The notes under the pieces were generated by a model. The model was not told where the DNA came from. It made no database searches and saw only the letters and a list, made by a program, of their open reading frames with translations. Position numbers and translations under genes: made by a program. Source: Clavibacter sp. B3I6 (GTDB lineage Bacteria; Actinomycetota; Actinomycetes; Actinomycetales; Microbacteriaceae). From it: a stretch of DNA of 64,000 nucleotides. The stretch covers positions 2,356,001 to 2,420,000 of the forward strand of contig NZ_JAUSYL010000001.1 in NCBI RefSeq assembly GCF_030816895.1, written 5' to 3'. This document shows, in pieces, positions 1 through 7,908 of the stretch (the first letter of the stretch is position 1; every line of letters begins with the position of its first letter).

Positions 1-1
1 G

Positions 2-418
2 CCGCTGCCCGCGGGGGCGCCGGCCGCCGTGGTGCCGGCTGCGGGGATCGCGGTGCTGGTGCTCGCGAGCGCGCTCGGGATCTGGTCGGCGGCCGCCATG
101 TCGACGCGCGGCGGCGGCACCCCGCTCCCGGCCGCGACCGCGACCCGGCTCGTCATCGCGGGCCCGTACCGCTTCGTCCGGAACCCCATGGCGCTCGCGG
201 GCGTGACGCAGGCGGCCGCGGTCGGGCTGATCCTCGGGTCCTGGCTGGTCGTCGCCTACGCCGTCATCGGCTCGTCGCTCTGGAACCACGTCGTGCGTCC
301 GGGCGAGGAGGCCGACCTCGAGGCCCGCTTCGGCGACGCCTTCCGCCGCTACCGCGACGCCGTGCGCTGCTGGGTGCCGCGGTTCCCGGGCGTCGAGGCG
401 ACGCCGCGCGGGCGCTGA
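2..418 (+). CDS. Isoprenylcysteine methyltransferase-like membrane protein, 5' truncated by the window
   Basis: The C-terminal part of a small integral membrane methyltransferase of the ICMT/phospholipid methyltransferase (PEMT) superfamily. The family signature GPYRFVRNPM lies at nt 164-193, followed by a hydrophobic helix and an E-x-DLEARFGDAFRRYRDAV segment. In this family those parts bind S-adenosylmethionine and close the active site. The frame is open to the left edge, so the true start is probably outside the window; GTG at 29 is only the first start codon visible. The substrate is unknown. Bacterial members are often annotated simply as isoprenylcysteine carboxyl methyltransferase family protein. 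The family call is secure, the function is not. Confidence 0.75.
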   Translation, partial: PLPAGAPAAVVPAAGIAVLVLASALGIWSAAAMSTRGGGTPLPAATATRLVIAGPYRFVRNPMALAGVTQAAAVGLILGSWLVVAYAVIGSSLWNHVVRPGEEADLEARFGDAFRRYRDAVRCWVPRFPGVEATPRGR

Positions 419-490
419 CCGCGGGGGGTGCGCGCCGCCCGGCCGAAGCCGCCCAGGCCGCTCGCGCGGCATCGGCGCAGGATGGACGGG

Positions 491-1342
491 ATGGCTGACA
501 CCGAGATCCCCACGACCACCTTCCCCGACGGCCGCACCGCCGTCGCCCTCGCGCAGGGCACCTGGAACATGGGCGACGACCGCGCCGCCCGATCCACCGA
601 GCTCGACGCCCTGCGCGCCGGCCTCGACGCGGGCCTCACCGCGATCGACACGGCCGAGATGTACGGCAGCGGGCGATCCGAGGAGCTCGTCGGCGAGGCG
701 ATCGCCGGCCGCCGCGACGAGGTCTTCCTCATCAGCAAGGTGCTGCCGTCGAACGCGTCCCGCCGCGGCACGGGCGAGGCGGCCCGCCGGAGCCTCGCGC
801 GCCTCGGCACCGACCGGCTGGACCTCTACCTGCTGCACTGGCGCGGATCCCACCCCCTCGCCGACACGGTCGCCGCCATGCAGGAGCTCGTGGAGGAGGG
901 GCTGATCCGCGCGTGGGGCGTCAGCAACCTCGACGGCGAGGACCTCGACGAGCTGGCCGCGATCCCCGGCGGCGACGCCGTGCAGACCGACCAGGTGCTC
1001 TACAACCTCGCCCAGCGCGGGCCCGAGCACGACGTGATCCCGTGGGCCCGCGATCGGCGCATGCCCGTCATGGCGTACTCGCCGCTCGACCAGGGCCGGC
1101 TCGCGACGGATCCGACGCTCGCCGCCCTCGCCGCGCCCCTCGGCGTGAGCGCCGGCCAGCTCGCGCTCGCGTGGGTCGTGCGGCAGGCGCCGCACGTCTT
1201 CGCGACCGCCAAGGCCGCGACGCCCGCGCACGTCGCGGAGAACCGCGCCGCGCTCGACCTGGTGATCCCGGAGGAGACCCTCGCTGCGCTCGACCGCGCG
1301 TTCCCGGGGCCGTCGGGCGCGGGTCCGCTCGCGATGTACTGA
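491..1342 (+). CDS. Aldo/keto reductase
   Basis: A 283-residue cytosolic NADPH-dependent oxidoreductase with the (beta/alpha)8 AKR fold. The catalytic tetrad is visible as D53 and Y58 in AIDTAEMYGSG, K83 in ISKVLPSN and H116 in LLHW. The GVSN motif of the family follows near residue 145. ATG 491 was chosen because the AKR fold starts directly after it. ATG 482 and GTG 428 are in frame but add only arginine/proline-rich sequence. Closest to the YdhF/Tas-like or DkgA-like bacterial AKRs; the natural substrate cannot be told from sequence. It is transcribed towards the convergent MATE gene. Confidence 0.85.
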   Translation: MADTEIPTTTFPDGRTAVALAQGTWNMGDDRAARSTELDALRAGLDAGLTAIDTAEMYGSGRSEELVGEAIAGRRDEVFLISKVLPSNASRRGTGEAARRSLARLGTDRLDLYLLHWRGSHPLADTVAAMQELVEEGLIRAWGVSNLDGEDLDELAAIPGGDAVQTDQVLYNLAQRGPEHDVIPWARDRRMPVMAYSPLDQGRLATDPTLAALAAPLGVSAGQLALAWVVRQAPHVFATAKAATPAHVAENRAALDLVIPEETLAALDRAFPGPSGAGPLAMY

Positions 1343-1382
1343 GGCGTCGCGCGGGTCGCGCGCGCCGCGCGGGTCGCGCGCG

Positions 1383-2812
1383 TCAGGCCCGCGCGATCCC
1401 CGTCACGATCCACCGGTCGCCGCGCGCCCGGAGGCCGAGCGTGAGGGCGCGGGCGCCGATGTAGACGAGGCCGAAGGCCGCCCACAGCGCGAGGAGCGCC
1501 GGCGTGCCGGCGACGCGGCCCGTGCCGGTGAGCCATGCCACGAGGATCAGCGCCGGCGCGTAGACCGCGAGGTTCACGACCCCCGCGAGCGCGAGGTAGC
1601 GGGCGTCGCCGGCGCCGATCAGCACGCCGTCGAGCACGAACACGTACCCGGCGACGGGCAGGCCGACGGCGAGCACGAGGGTCACGGCGGTGAGCATGCG
1701 GTGGATCCCCGCGTCGCCCGTGAAGACCGGGCCGAGCAGCGGCGAGAGGGCGGCGAGGACGAGGCCGAGGACCGCGCCGAGGCCGACGCCCCACTGCACG
1801 AGGCGGCGGGCGACCGCGCGGACCCGGGGCACGTCGTCGGCGCCGAGGCCGTGGCCGACGAGGGCCTGGCCCGCGATGGCGAGCGCGTCGAGCACGAAGG
1901 CGATCGTCGAGAAGAGCGTGAGCGCGATCTGCAGGGTCGCGAGCCCGGTGACCCCGAGCCCCGCGCCCACCGCGACCGTCGCGAGGATCGCCGCCCGGAG
2001 CGACGCGGTGCGGAGCAGGAGCCAGCCGCCCGATCGCGCCGAGCGCGCGACCCCGCGGAGGCCGGGGCGCAGCGTGGTGCCGGTCCGGCGGGCGGCCCGC
2101 ACGGCGATCGCGACGAACACCGCGGCCATGCCCCACTGCGCGACGACGGTGCCCCACGCGGATCCGGCGATGCCGAGCCCGAACCCGTAGATGAGGAGCG
2201 CGTTGAGGGCCGCGTTCGCCGCGAACCCGCACACGGCGACGACGAGCGGCGTGCGCGTGTCCTGGAGGCCGCGGAGGAGGCCGGTCGCGGCGATCACGAG
2301 GAGCATCGCGGGCATCCCGGCGAGCGAGATGCCGAGGTAGGTGCGGGCTGCATCGACGACCTGGGCGGTCGCGGCCGGATCCGCGTCGGCCCCGCCGGTG
2401 TCGGCGAGGGCGCGCACGAGCGGATCCGCGACGGCGAGCCCCACGACCAGCACCACCGCGCCGAGCGCGAGCGCCAGCCACAGGCCGTCGATGCCCGCCC
2501 GGATCGCGCCCGGCAGGTCGCCCGCGCCGAGCCGCCGCGCGACCGTGGGCGTGGTCGCGTAGGCGAGGAAGACGAGGAGGCCGACGATCGTCTGCAGGAT
2601 CACGCTCGCGATGCCGAGGCCCGCGAGCGGCGCGCTGCCGAGGTGGCCGACGAGCGCCGTGTCGGTGAGGAGGAACAGCGGCTCGGCCACGAGCGCGCCG
2701 AGCGCCGGGACGGCCAGCGCGAGGATCTCGCGGTCGAGCGGGCGCCGGACGCGTGGGCGCCGGACGGGCCTGCGCCCGCCGGGCCCGCCCTGGACGGGCC
2801 CGCCTCGACCAT
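1383..2812 (-). CDS. MATE family efflux transporter (DinF type), start unclear
   Basis: A membrane exporter of the MATE/DinF family, about 450 residues with 12 predicted transmembrane segments. It starts with RPLDREILALAVPALGALVAEP and the family segment LFLLTDTALVGHLG, and a second MatE half follows. Such proteins export cationic compounds by exchange with H+ or Na+. The frame of the body contains no ATG or GTG near the expected N-terminus. The only nearby ATG (2812, preceded by little Shine-Dalgarno sequence) is in another frame, and the 2812-1383 span is 2 modulo 3. A near-duplicated segment, GTCCGGCGCCC twice at about 2739-2764, sits at the junction. Either an indel lies there or an unusual start is used. 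Confidence 0.7.
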
Positions 2813-2848
2813 CCGGCTGCCCGGCGTCCGGGTTGCGAGCCGCGTCCG

Positions 2849-4708
2849 TCAGCGGACCGCGTGCGCGAGGCGCTGCACGACGCCGGCGGCCGCCGACGTG
2901 AAGGCGCGCAGGGCCTCGGGGTCGAGCGAGCCGAGCGAGATCGGGCCGCGCTCCGCGATGTGCGCGTCGTACGGCACCGTGAAGATCTGCGCCGGGCGGG
3001 CGTCGTCGAGGATCCGGTCGATGCGCGCGACGACCGCGGGGTCCTCCGGGCGTCCGTCGTGCAGGCGGATGATGACGGCGTTGTCGGCCAGCATCGCGGC
3101 GTGGCCGCCGAGCTCGCGCAGGAAGTCGAGCAGCGCGACCGCCTCGAGCACGGCGTCGCCGGCGTTCAGCACGGGGACGACGAGCACGTCGGTGACCTCG
3201 ATGGCGCCGCGGAAGGCGGACGACGACGGCTGGTTGCCGGAGTCCATCACGCGCACCGCGTAGTACTCGTCGATGAGGCGGGCGACGCCCACGACGTCCT
3301 CGCCCGTGAGCTCGCGGCGGGGGCCGACCGACGCGACGACCGAGGCGAAGCTCGTCTGGGGCGCGGTGTAGCCGGCGAGCTGGCCGGCGCTGTGGATCTC
3401 GTCGCGGTCGCGCACGAGCTCGCCGAGCCCGCGCTGCGGCTGGCCCTCGGCGCGGTAGCCGAGCGCGCCCGGGTCGTCCGTGACCTCGACCACGGCCACG
3501 GATCCGCCGCGGATGGAGCCGAGGACGCCGCCGAGGATGAGGCTCGTGGGCGTCTTGCCCACCCCGCCCTTGCGGTTCGCGACCAGCACGCTGACCGCGC
3601 GCGACCAGGTTGCCTGGCGGATGACGCGCTCGTCGCCCTCGCGACGCGCGACCTCGGCGTTCGCCGCGGCCTCCTCGGGCCCGGGGCCGATCTTGAAGAC
3701 GCCGCCCGTGACGGAGTTGACGAATCCGCGGAAGCCGGTGCGCGCGACGACCGGTCCGCGCGGGGGGCGCTGGCCGGCCTGCTCGGGGAAGAGGGTCAGG
3801 GCGCTCGTGGCGGCGTCCGTGCGCGGCGTGCGCATGGCGTAGCGCTGCGGATCCGCGTCGGGGAACGCGGTGAGGTCGATGCCGGGACGGGGAGCGTCGG
3901 CGGACTCGTCGGCGTCGTCGTCGTCGGGGGCGGCGGGGAGGGAGGCGACCGGGGTGGGTTGCGGCTCGGAGGACGCGGATGCTGCGGGGGCGGATGCGGG
4001 GGCCGGCTCGGGGAGCGCCGGCTCGGGCGCGGCGGCGACCGCGGCGGGGGCCGGCTCGGCGGGCGCGGCGGCGGCGGGCGACTCCGCGCTCGGGCGCAGC
4101 GGCATGCGGAAGGGGTGCGCGTTCACGACGTGCGGGGCGGGCACGGTCCACGCGGATCCGGCCTCGGGGGCGACGACCGCGTCGAAGGGGGAGGGGGATG
4201 CGGAGCTGTTGTCCGCGTCGTCGTCGCTGTCGTCGGCGCCCTCGGGGAGCTCCTCGGCGTCGTCGTCCGCGTCCTCCGCGGCGTCCACCTCGGCCTCGCG
4301 CTCGTCCTCGACGAACAGCTCGTCGAACGCGTGCGTGCCGACGATCTCGACCTCGCCGGTGTCCTCCGCCTCCGCGTCTGCATCCGCGTCCTCGGACGCG
4401 GATGCGGCGGGCGCCAGGTCGTCGATGCCGTCGGACTCGTCGTCGTCGGCGGGCTCGGGCTCGTCACCGGCGTCGGGCGCGACGTCCGAGGATCCCGGCC
4501 GGACCCGGTCGGGACCGAAGAGGCCGCCCTCGGAGGTGCGCGGGACGGCGGGGAACGGATCCACCCAGCGGTGCGCATCACCCGACGCGTCGCCCGGGCG
4601 GTCCTGCTCCATCTCCTGCTGGCGGCGGCGCAGCTCCCTGCGGCTGAGGAGGGGAGGCTCCGACGCCCCACCCTCGCGGTGGCCGGTGTCGTGCGTGTCG
4701 TCGGTCAT
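2849..4708 (-). CDS. ParA/MinD-like P-loop ATPase with long acidic N-terminal region
   Basis: A 619-residue protein. The first 300 residues are low-complexity, rich in Asp/Glu, Ala and Pro, and probably disordered. The C-terminal half is a SIMIBI-class ATPase with the deviant Walker A KGGVGKT at residues 380-386, the conserved signature lysine (K380) and a Walker B-like region VRVMDSGNQP. Related actinobacterial proteins act in chromosome or large-complex positioning or in ESX-type secretion. No ParB or parS site accompanies it, so the role is open. ATG 4708 (MTDDTHD) is preceded by GAAGGCGAG; ATG 4726 is a possible alternative. The gene lies upstream of the MATE gene on the same strand with a 36-bp gap. 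Confidence 0.75.
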   Translation of the reverse strand: MTDDTHDTGHREGGASEPPLLSRRELRRRQQEMEQDRPGDASGDAHRWVDPFPAVPRTSEGGLFGPDRVRPGSSDVAPDAGDEPEPADDDESDGIDDLAPAASASEDADADAEAEDTGEVEIVGTHAFDELFVEDEREAEVDAAEDADDDAEELPEGADDSDDDADNSSASPSPFDAVVAPEAGSAWTVPAPHVVNAHPFRMPLRPSAESPAAAAPAEPAPAAVAAAPEPALPEPAPASAPAASASSEPQPTPVASLPAAPDDDDADESADAPRPGIDLTAFPDADPQRYAMRTPRTDAATSALTLFPEQAGQRPPRGPVVARTGFRGFVNSVTGGVFKIGPGPEEAAANAEVARREGDERVIRQATWSRAVSVLVANRKGGVGKTPTSLILGGVLGSIRGGSVAVVEVTDDPGALGYRAEGQPQRGLGELVRDRDEIHSAGQLAGYTAPQTSFASVVASVGPRRELTGEDVVGVARLIDEYYAVRVMDSGNQPSSSAFRGAIEVTDVLVVPVLNAGDAVLEAVALLDFLRELGGHAAMLADNAVIIRLHDGRPEDPAVVARIDRILDDARPAQIFTVPYDAHIAERGPISLGSLDPEALRAFTSAAAGVVQRLAHAVR

Positions 4709-4877
4709 GTGGCTCGCCTTCGTCATCCCCGCCTGCGCGGACGAGGCTACCAGGGGGCGGTGCCGCGGCCGGATCGCGCCGATCGCGGTCACCCGGCGCC
4801 CCGCCGACTGCCGTCGCGTCCCCGCGGGCTCCTCCCGCGTGCCGGATGCGCGGATCGGCGTCGGTTAGGGTCGGCAC

Positions 4878-5372
4878 GTGATCCCGGCCCCCTCCACCGA
4901 CCGCCCCGCGGACGCAGCCGACGACCGCTCGGCCGCCGTCTCGTCGGTCGCCACGGAGCTCGGCGCCCTGCTCATGTCGATCCGCTCGCTGCGCATCGAG
5001 GAGGCGGCCGTCTTCCACCCGGGCCTCCAGCCGGGCGCGTTCGCGGTCGCCCGCTGGATCCGCACGGCCGGGCCGGTCTCCGCCGGCGCCGTCGCGACGG
5101 GCCTCCTCATGGACAAGAGCTCGGTCAGCCGGCACCTCCGCGTGCTGCGCGAGGCCGGCTACGTGCAGGACGAGCCGGATCCCGAGGACCGCCGGTCCAC
5201 CATCCTCAGCCTCACGCCGCTCGCGGAGGAGCGCCTCGAGCAGGTGCGGGCGGGCACGCGCGAGCGCCTGCAGAACCGCCTGTCCGGGTGGGACACCCCC
5301 GAGGTCGAGCAGCTCGCCGGCCTGCTGCACCGCTTCAACGTCTCGCCGCGCGACCGTCCCGCCGACGACTGA
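4878..5372 (+). CDS. MarR family transcriptional regulator
   Basis: A 164-residue winged-helix regulator. The recognition region is AVATGLLMDKSSVSRHLRVLREAGYV (about residues 72-97) and the wing is DPEDRRSTILSLTP. MarR proteins are dimeric repressors released by small phenolic or oxidising ligands. The GTG start at 4878 is the only one upstream of the predicted dimerisation helix. The gene diverges from the ParA-like gene across 169 bp, so it could regulate itself and that neighbour. The ligand is unknown. Confidence 0.85.
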   Translation: MIPAPSTDRPADAADDRSAAVSSVATELGALLMSIRSLRIEEAAVFHPGLQPGAFAVARWIRTAGPVSAGAVATGLLMDKSSVSRHLRVLREAGYVQDEPDPEDRRSTILSLTPLAEERLEQVRAGTRERLQNRLSGWDTPEVEQLAGLLHRFNVSPRDRPADD

Positions 5373-5448
5373 TCCCGACCACTGATCCCGGGGCCGCTCC
5401 GGCTGCTGCCGCTGCCGCCGCCGCCCTCGCCGCCGCGGTCGCGGGCGG

Positions 5449-6204
5449 TCACCCCGCCTGGTGCACCGCGTAGCTCGCCACGAACCCGAGCACCGTCACG
5501 AGGCCCGTGAGCGCCTGCGCCTTGCGGAACGCCTCGGGGATCATGGTGTCGCAGATCATCGCGAGGATCGCGCCGGCCGCGAACGCCATCACGACCGACT
5601 GCCCGCTCTCCGGCAGACCGCCGAGCAGGGCGTACCCGCCGAGCGACGAGAGGGCGCAGATGACGGCGATGGAGGTCCAGAGCCCGAAGACGTAGCGGGC
5701 GCCGCGGCCGGACTCCTTGAGGTCGGCCGTGCTCGACATCCCCTCGGGGAAGTTCGAGATGACGACCGCGACGAGCACGCCGACGCTCAACGCGCCGCCG
5801 CCCGTGAGGCTGAGGCCCTGCACGGCCGTCTCGGGCACGCCGTCGAGCAGGGCGCCGAGCGCGATCCCCACCCCGGTTCCGCCCGAGGCGCCCGCCGCGC
5901 CCGCCCCGCCCTTCCGCCGGTGCTGCTTCCGCCGGAACCCGCCGTGCTCGAGGATCTGGTCGAGCACCACGTACACGACCGCGCCCGCGACGAACCCCGC
6001 GATGGTGGGCACCACGCCGCCGCTCGCCGCCGCCTCGTCGACCAGGTCGAACGACAGCGCGGAGATGAGCACGCCGGCGCCGAACGCCATCACGAGCGCG
6101 ACGACCTCGCGCGGCACCTTCACGAACCAGGCGACGAGGGATCCGACGACGAGCGAGAGACCGGAGAGCAGACCGGCGAGCCCGGCCAGGAGGAGAGGCG
6201 ACAT
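5449..6204 (-). CDS. ZIP family metal transporter
   Basis: A 251-residue integral membrane protein with about eight transmembrane helices of the ZIP (ZupT-like) family, which imports zinc or other divalent metals. The histidine-rich loop HGGFRRKQHRRK separates the two halves. TM4 carries ISNFPEGMSS, matching the family HNxPEG signature but with Ser in place of His, and TM5 has a conserved Glu region. The start at ATG 6204 is supported by a strong GGAGG six bases upstream. The upstream in-frame extension would be arginine-rich and unlike the family. It diverges from the gene at 6305. Confidence 0.85.
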   Translation of the reverse strand: MSPLLLAGLAGLLSGLSLVVGSLVAWFVKVPREVVALVMAFGAGVLISALSFDLVDEAAASGGVVPTIAGFVAGAVVYVVLDQILEHGGFRRKQHRRKGGAGAAGASGGTGVGIALGALLDGVPETAVQGLSLTGGGALSVGVLVAVVISNFPEGMSSTADLKESGRGARYVFGLWTSIAVICALSSLGGYALLGGLPESGQSVVMAFAAGAILAMICDTMIPEAFRKAQALTGLVTVLGFVASYAVHQAG

Positions 6205-6304
6205 GCCTCCGAGGATGCTCCCTCCGGGCGCGCGCGTCAGCCCGGACGGCGCTCCGGCGGTGCGCCCGCTTGCGACCGGCTCCACGGATCGATTCAGTGG
6301 ACCC

Positions 6305-6769
6305 ATGCGACGGCGACGGGTGGGGGATGCGCGCGCGAGGGCGTCGGGCGCGAGGCAGCGCCTCCGGACGGCCATCGTGCTGGTGTCCACCTCGGCCGTG
6401 ACCGCGGGCCTCGGTATGACCGTCCTCCTGCTCCTGTCGTCCGCCGAGACCCCGCCGGAGGCCTTCCCGGTGCATCCGCTGCCCGTGCCCGCTGTGGCGG
6501 CCGCGGCGCTGTGCGCGGCGGTGCTGGCCGCGCTCGGGGCGACGCCCTATCCGCTGGGGCGGGGGCGCGCTCCCTGGCCGGCGCTCTGGGGGGCCTCGAT
6601 CGCCGGCGTCCTGGTCCTCGCGGCCGTGGTCGTGGCGGTGGCGCTCGCGGCAGCGGGTGACGCCTCGCTCGGGCTCGTGTTCGGCATGCCGCTGGCAGCC
6701 CTGTCAGCCGTCGCCGCCGTGCCGATGACCGAGGGGATCGTGCGCGCTCGGGACCGGGCGCGGACCTGA
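6305..6769 (+). CDS. Hypothetical small membrane protein
   Basis: A 154-residue protein with an arginine-rich cytoplasmic N-terminus and four hydrophobic segments at about residues 22-45, 61-79, 92-115 and 122-141. I recognise no family motif. It diverges from the ZIP transporter across 100 bp and converges with the next gene. The Shine-Dalgarno sequence is weak, but the base composition at third codon positions and the clean hydrophobic pattern support a real gene. Confidence 0.6.
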   Translation: MRRRRVGDARARASGARQRLRTAIVLVSTSAVTAGLGMTVLLLLSSAETPPEAFPVHPLPVPAVAAAALCAAVLAALGATPYPLGRGRAPWPALWGASIAGVLVLAAVVVAVALAAAGDASLGLVFGMPLAALSAVAAVPMTEGIVRARDRART

Positions 6770-6788
6770 ACCGCGTGCCGAGGCCCGA

Positions 6789-7391
6789 TCAGCGCCCGGA
6801 CACCCCCGCGTCGCGGAGCGCGAGGTCGGCGAGCTGCCGGACGACCCGCGGGTCGCCCGCGCGCCAGGCGGCGACCGGATCCGGGTGCGCCTTCAGCAGG
6901 GCCGCCGGCTTCCGGGACGAGAGGGCGCGGAGCGCGAGCAGCTCGGTGCCGCCGGGCGTCGCGGCCAGCGTGCGGGCCGCCGCCGCGCGCCGCACGAACG
7001 AGACGCGGCGGAGCAGCCAGTGGCGCACGATGAACGCGATCGGCACGAGGGCCACGAGGATCCCGACCACGAGCGCGATCGTGCCGACGAGCGCCTGCTG
7101 GTCGCGCCCCGCCTGGATGAGGCCGGTCCCGATGCCGCTGGCGTCCTCGAACGGACCGCGCGCGGCGTCGCCCACGAGCGGCAGGCGGCCGAGCGCGTCG
7201 GCCGCGTCGGTCATGGATCCGCGCAGCTGCGCCCCCGAGGTCTCCATGCTGCGGCCGAGGTCGCCGAGCGGGCGGATGAGGGCGGCCACGGCGATCCCCA
7301 CGAGCACCGAGACGACGATGCCCGCGAGCGCCGCGGTGTCGGCCGCGATCTGCCGGGCGCGGACGAGGGGGAGCGCGGAGTAGAGCTGCAT
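6789..7391 (-). CDS. Hypothetical membrane protein with two transmembrane segments
   Basis: A 200-residue protein with a transmembrane helix near residues 18-42, an extracellular or periplasmic-side helical loop of about 60 residues, a second helix near 102-124, and an Arg/Ala-rich cytoplasmic tail. This layout is seen in many uncharacterised actinobacterial membrane proteins. The start at ATG 7391 gives MQLYSALPLVRARQIAADT. It lies downstream of the 7430-7789 gene on the same strand with a 38-bp gap and may be cotranscribed. Function unknown. Confidence 0.65.
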   Translation of the reverse strand: MQLYSALPLVRARQIAADTAALAGIVVSVLVGIAVAALIRPLGDLGRSMETSGAQLRGSMTDAADALGRLPLVGDAARGPFEDASGIGTGLIQAGRDQQALVGTIALVVGILVALVPIAFIVRHWLLRRVSFVRRAAAARTLAATPGGTELLALRALSSRKPAALLKAHPDPVAAWRAGDPRVVRQLADLALRDAGVSGR

Positions 7392-7429
7392 GCGTCCAGC
7401 CTGCCCTGCGGGCGGACGGGCCGCGCGCG

Positions 7430-7789
7430 TCAGGTCGTCGGGTCGTCGAGCGCGTCGAGCTCCCGCAGCGCCTGCCGGGCCCGCTCGAGGCGCGCGTCCT
7501 CGGGCTCGTCCCACCAGCGGGGTCCGCGCTCGCCGAGGCCGTGCTTGGCGAGGCCCACGCGCGTGCGGGACGCGGCCACCGCGTCGTCGTCGCCCCGGCG
7601 CTTCGCCGCGCCGACCCCGGACCGGCCGCGGCCGAGGTGCGACGTCAGGGCCGTCACGAGGTCGGCGGGCAGCGACGGATCCGTGCGCGGCCACCGTCGC
7701 CCGCCCACGACGAGCCAGCGTTCGTCGTCCGTCGAGCCGTCGCCGGAACCGGAGCCCGCATCGTCGGGATCCGCGGGCTGCTCGCTCAT
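7430..7789 (-). CDS. Conserved hypothetical protein (actinobacterial WLVVGGRRWR-type family)
   Basis: A 119-residue cytosolic protein: a disordered acidic N-terminus, then RWLVVGGRRWPRTDPSLP, a helical region, and RVGLAKHGLGERGPRWWD. This pattern belongs to a small conserved actinobacterial family usually annotated as hypothetical or, misleadingly, as biopolymer transporter Tol. Members share the W-x-V-x-G-R-R-W-R-x-T-D-P start and the ALGERG-x-x-WW end. No catalytic residues are apparent. It heads a two-gene transcription unit with the membrane protein at 6789-7391. Confidence 0.7.
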   Translation of the reverse strand: MSEQPADPDDAGSGSGDGSTDDERWLVVGGRRWPRTDPSLPADLVTALTSHLGRGRSGVGAAKRRGDDDAVAASRTRVGLAKHGLGERGPRWWDEPEDARLERARQALRELDALDDPTT

Positions 7790-7836
7790 CCCCCGACGCT
7801 AGCCCCCGCGGCCCGGACCGGACCGCCCCGCACGCG

Positions 7837-7870
7837 CGAGGGCCGGGGCGCACGCACGCCCCGGCCCTCG
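7837..7870 (-). terminator. Hairpin terminator after phoX
   Basis: A perfect 14-bp GC-rich stem (7837-7850 with 7857-7870) around a six-base loop. It lies between the end of the PhoX gene and the start of the next minus-strand gene. There is no strong U-run, which is usual in high-GC actinobacteria. Confidence 0.65.
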
Positions 7871-7908
7871 GATCCCGCCGCCGTCAACGACCGGATCGCG
7901 TCAGCGGA

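Noticed and set aside
2753..5473. A 906-codon plus-strand open frame across the MATE and ParA-like genes
   Set aside because: It is antisense to two well-supported genes and translates to low-complexity Arg/Gly/Glu sequence; long shadow frames are normal at this GC content.
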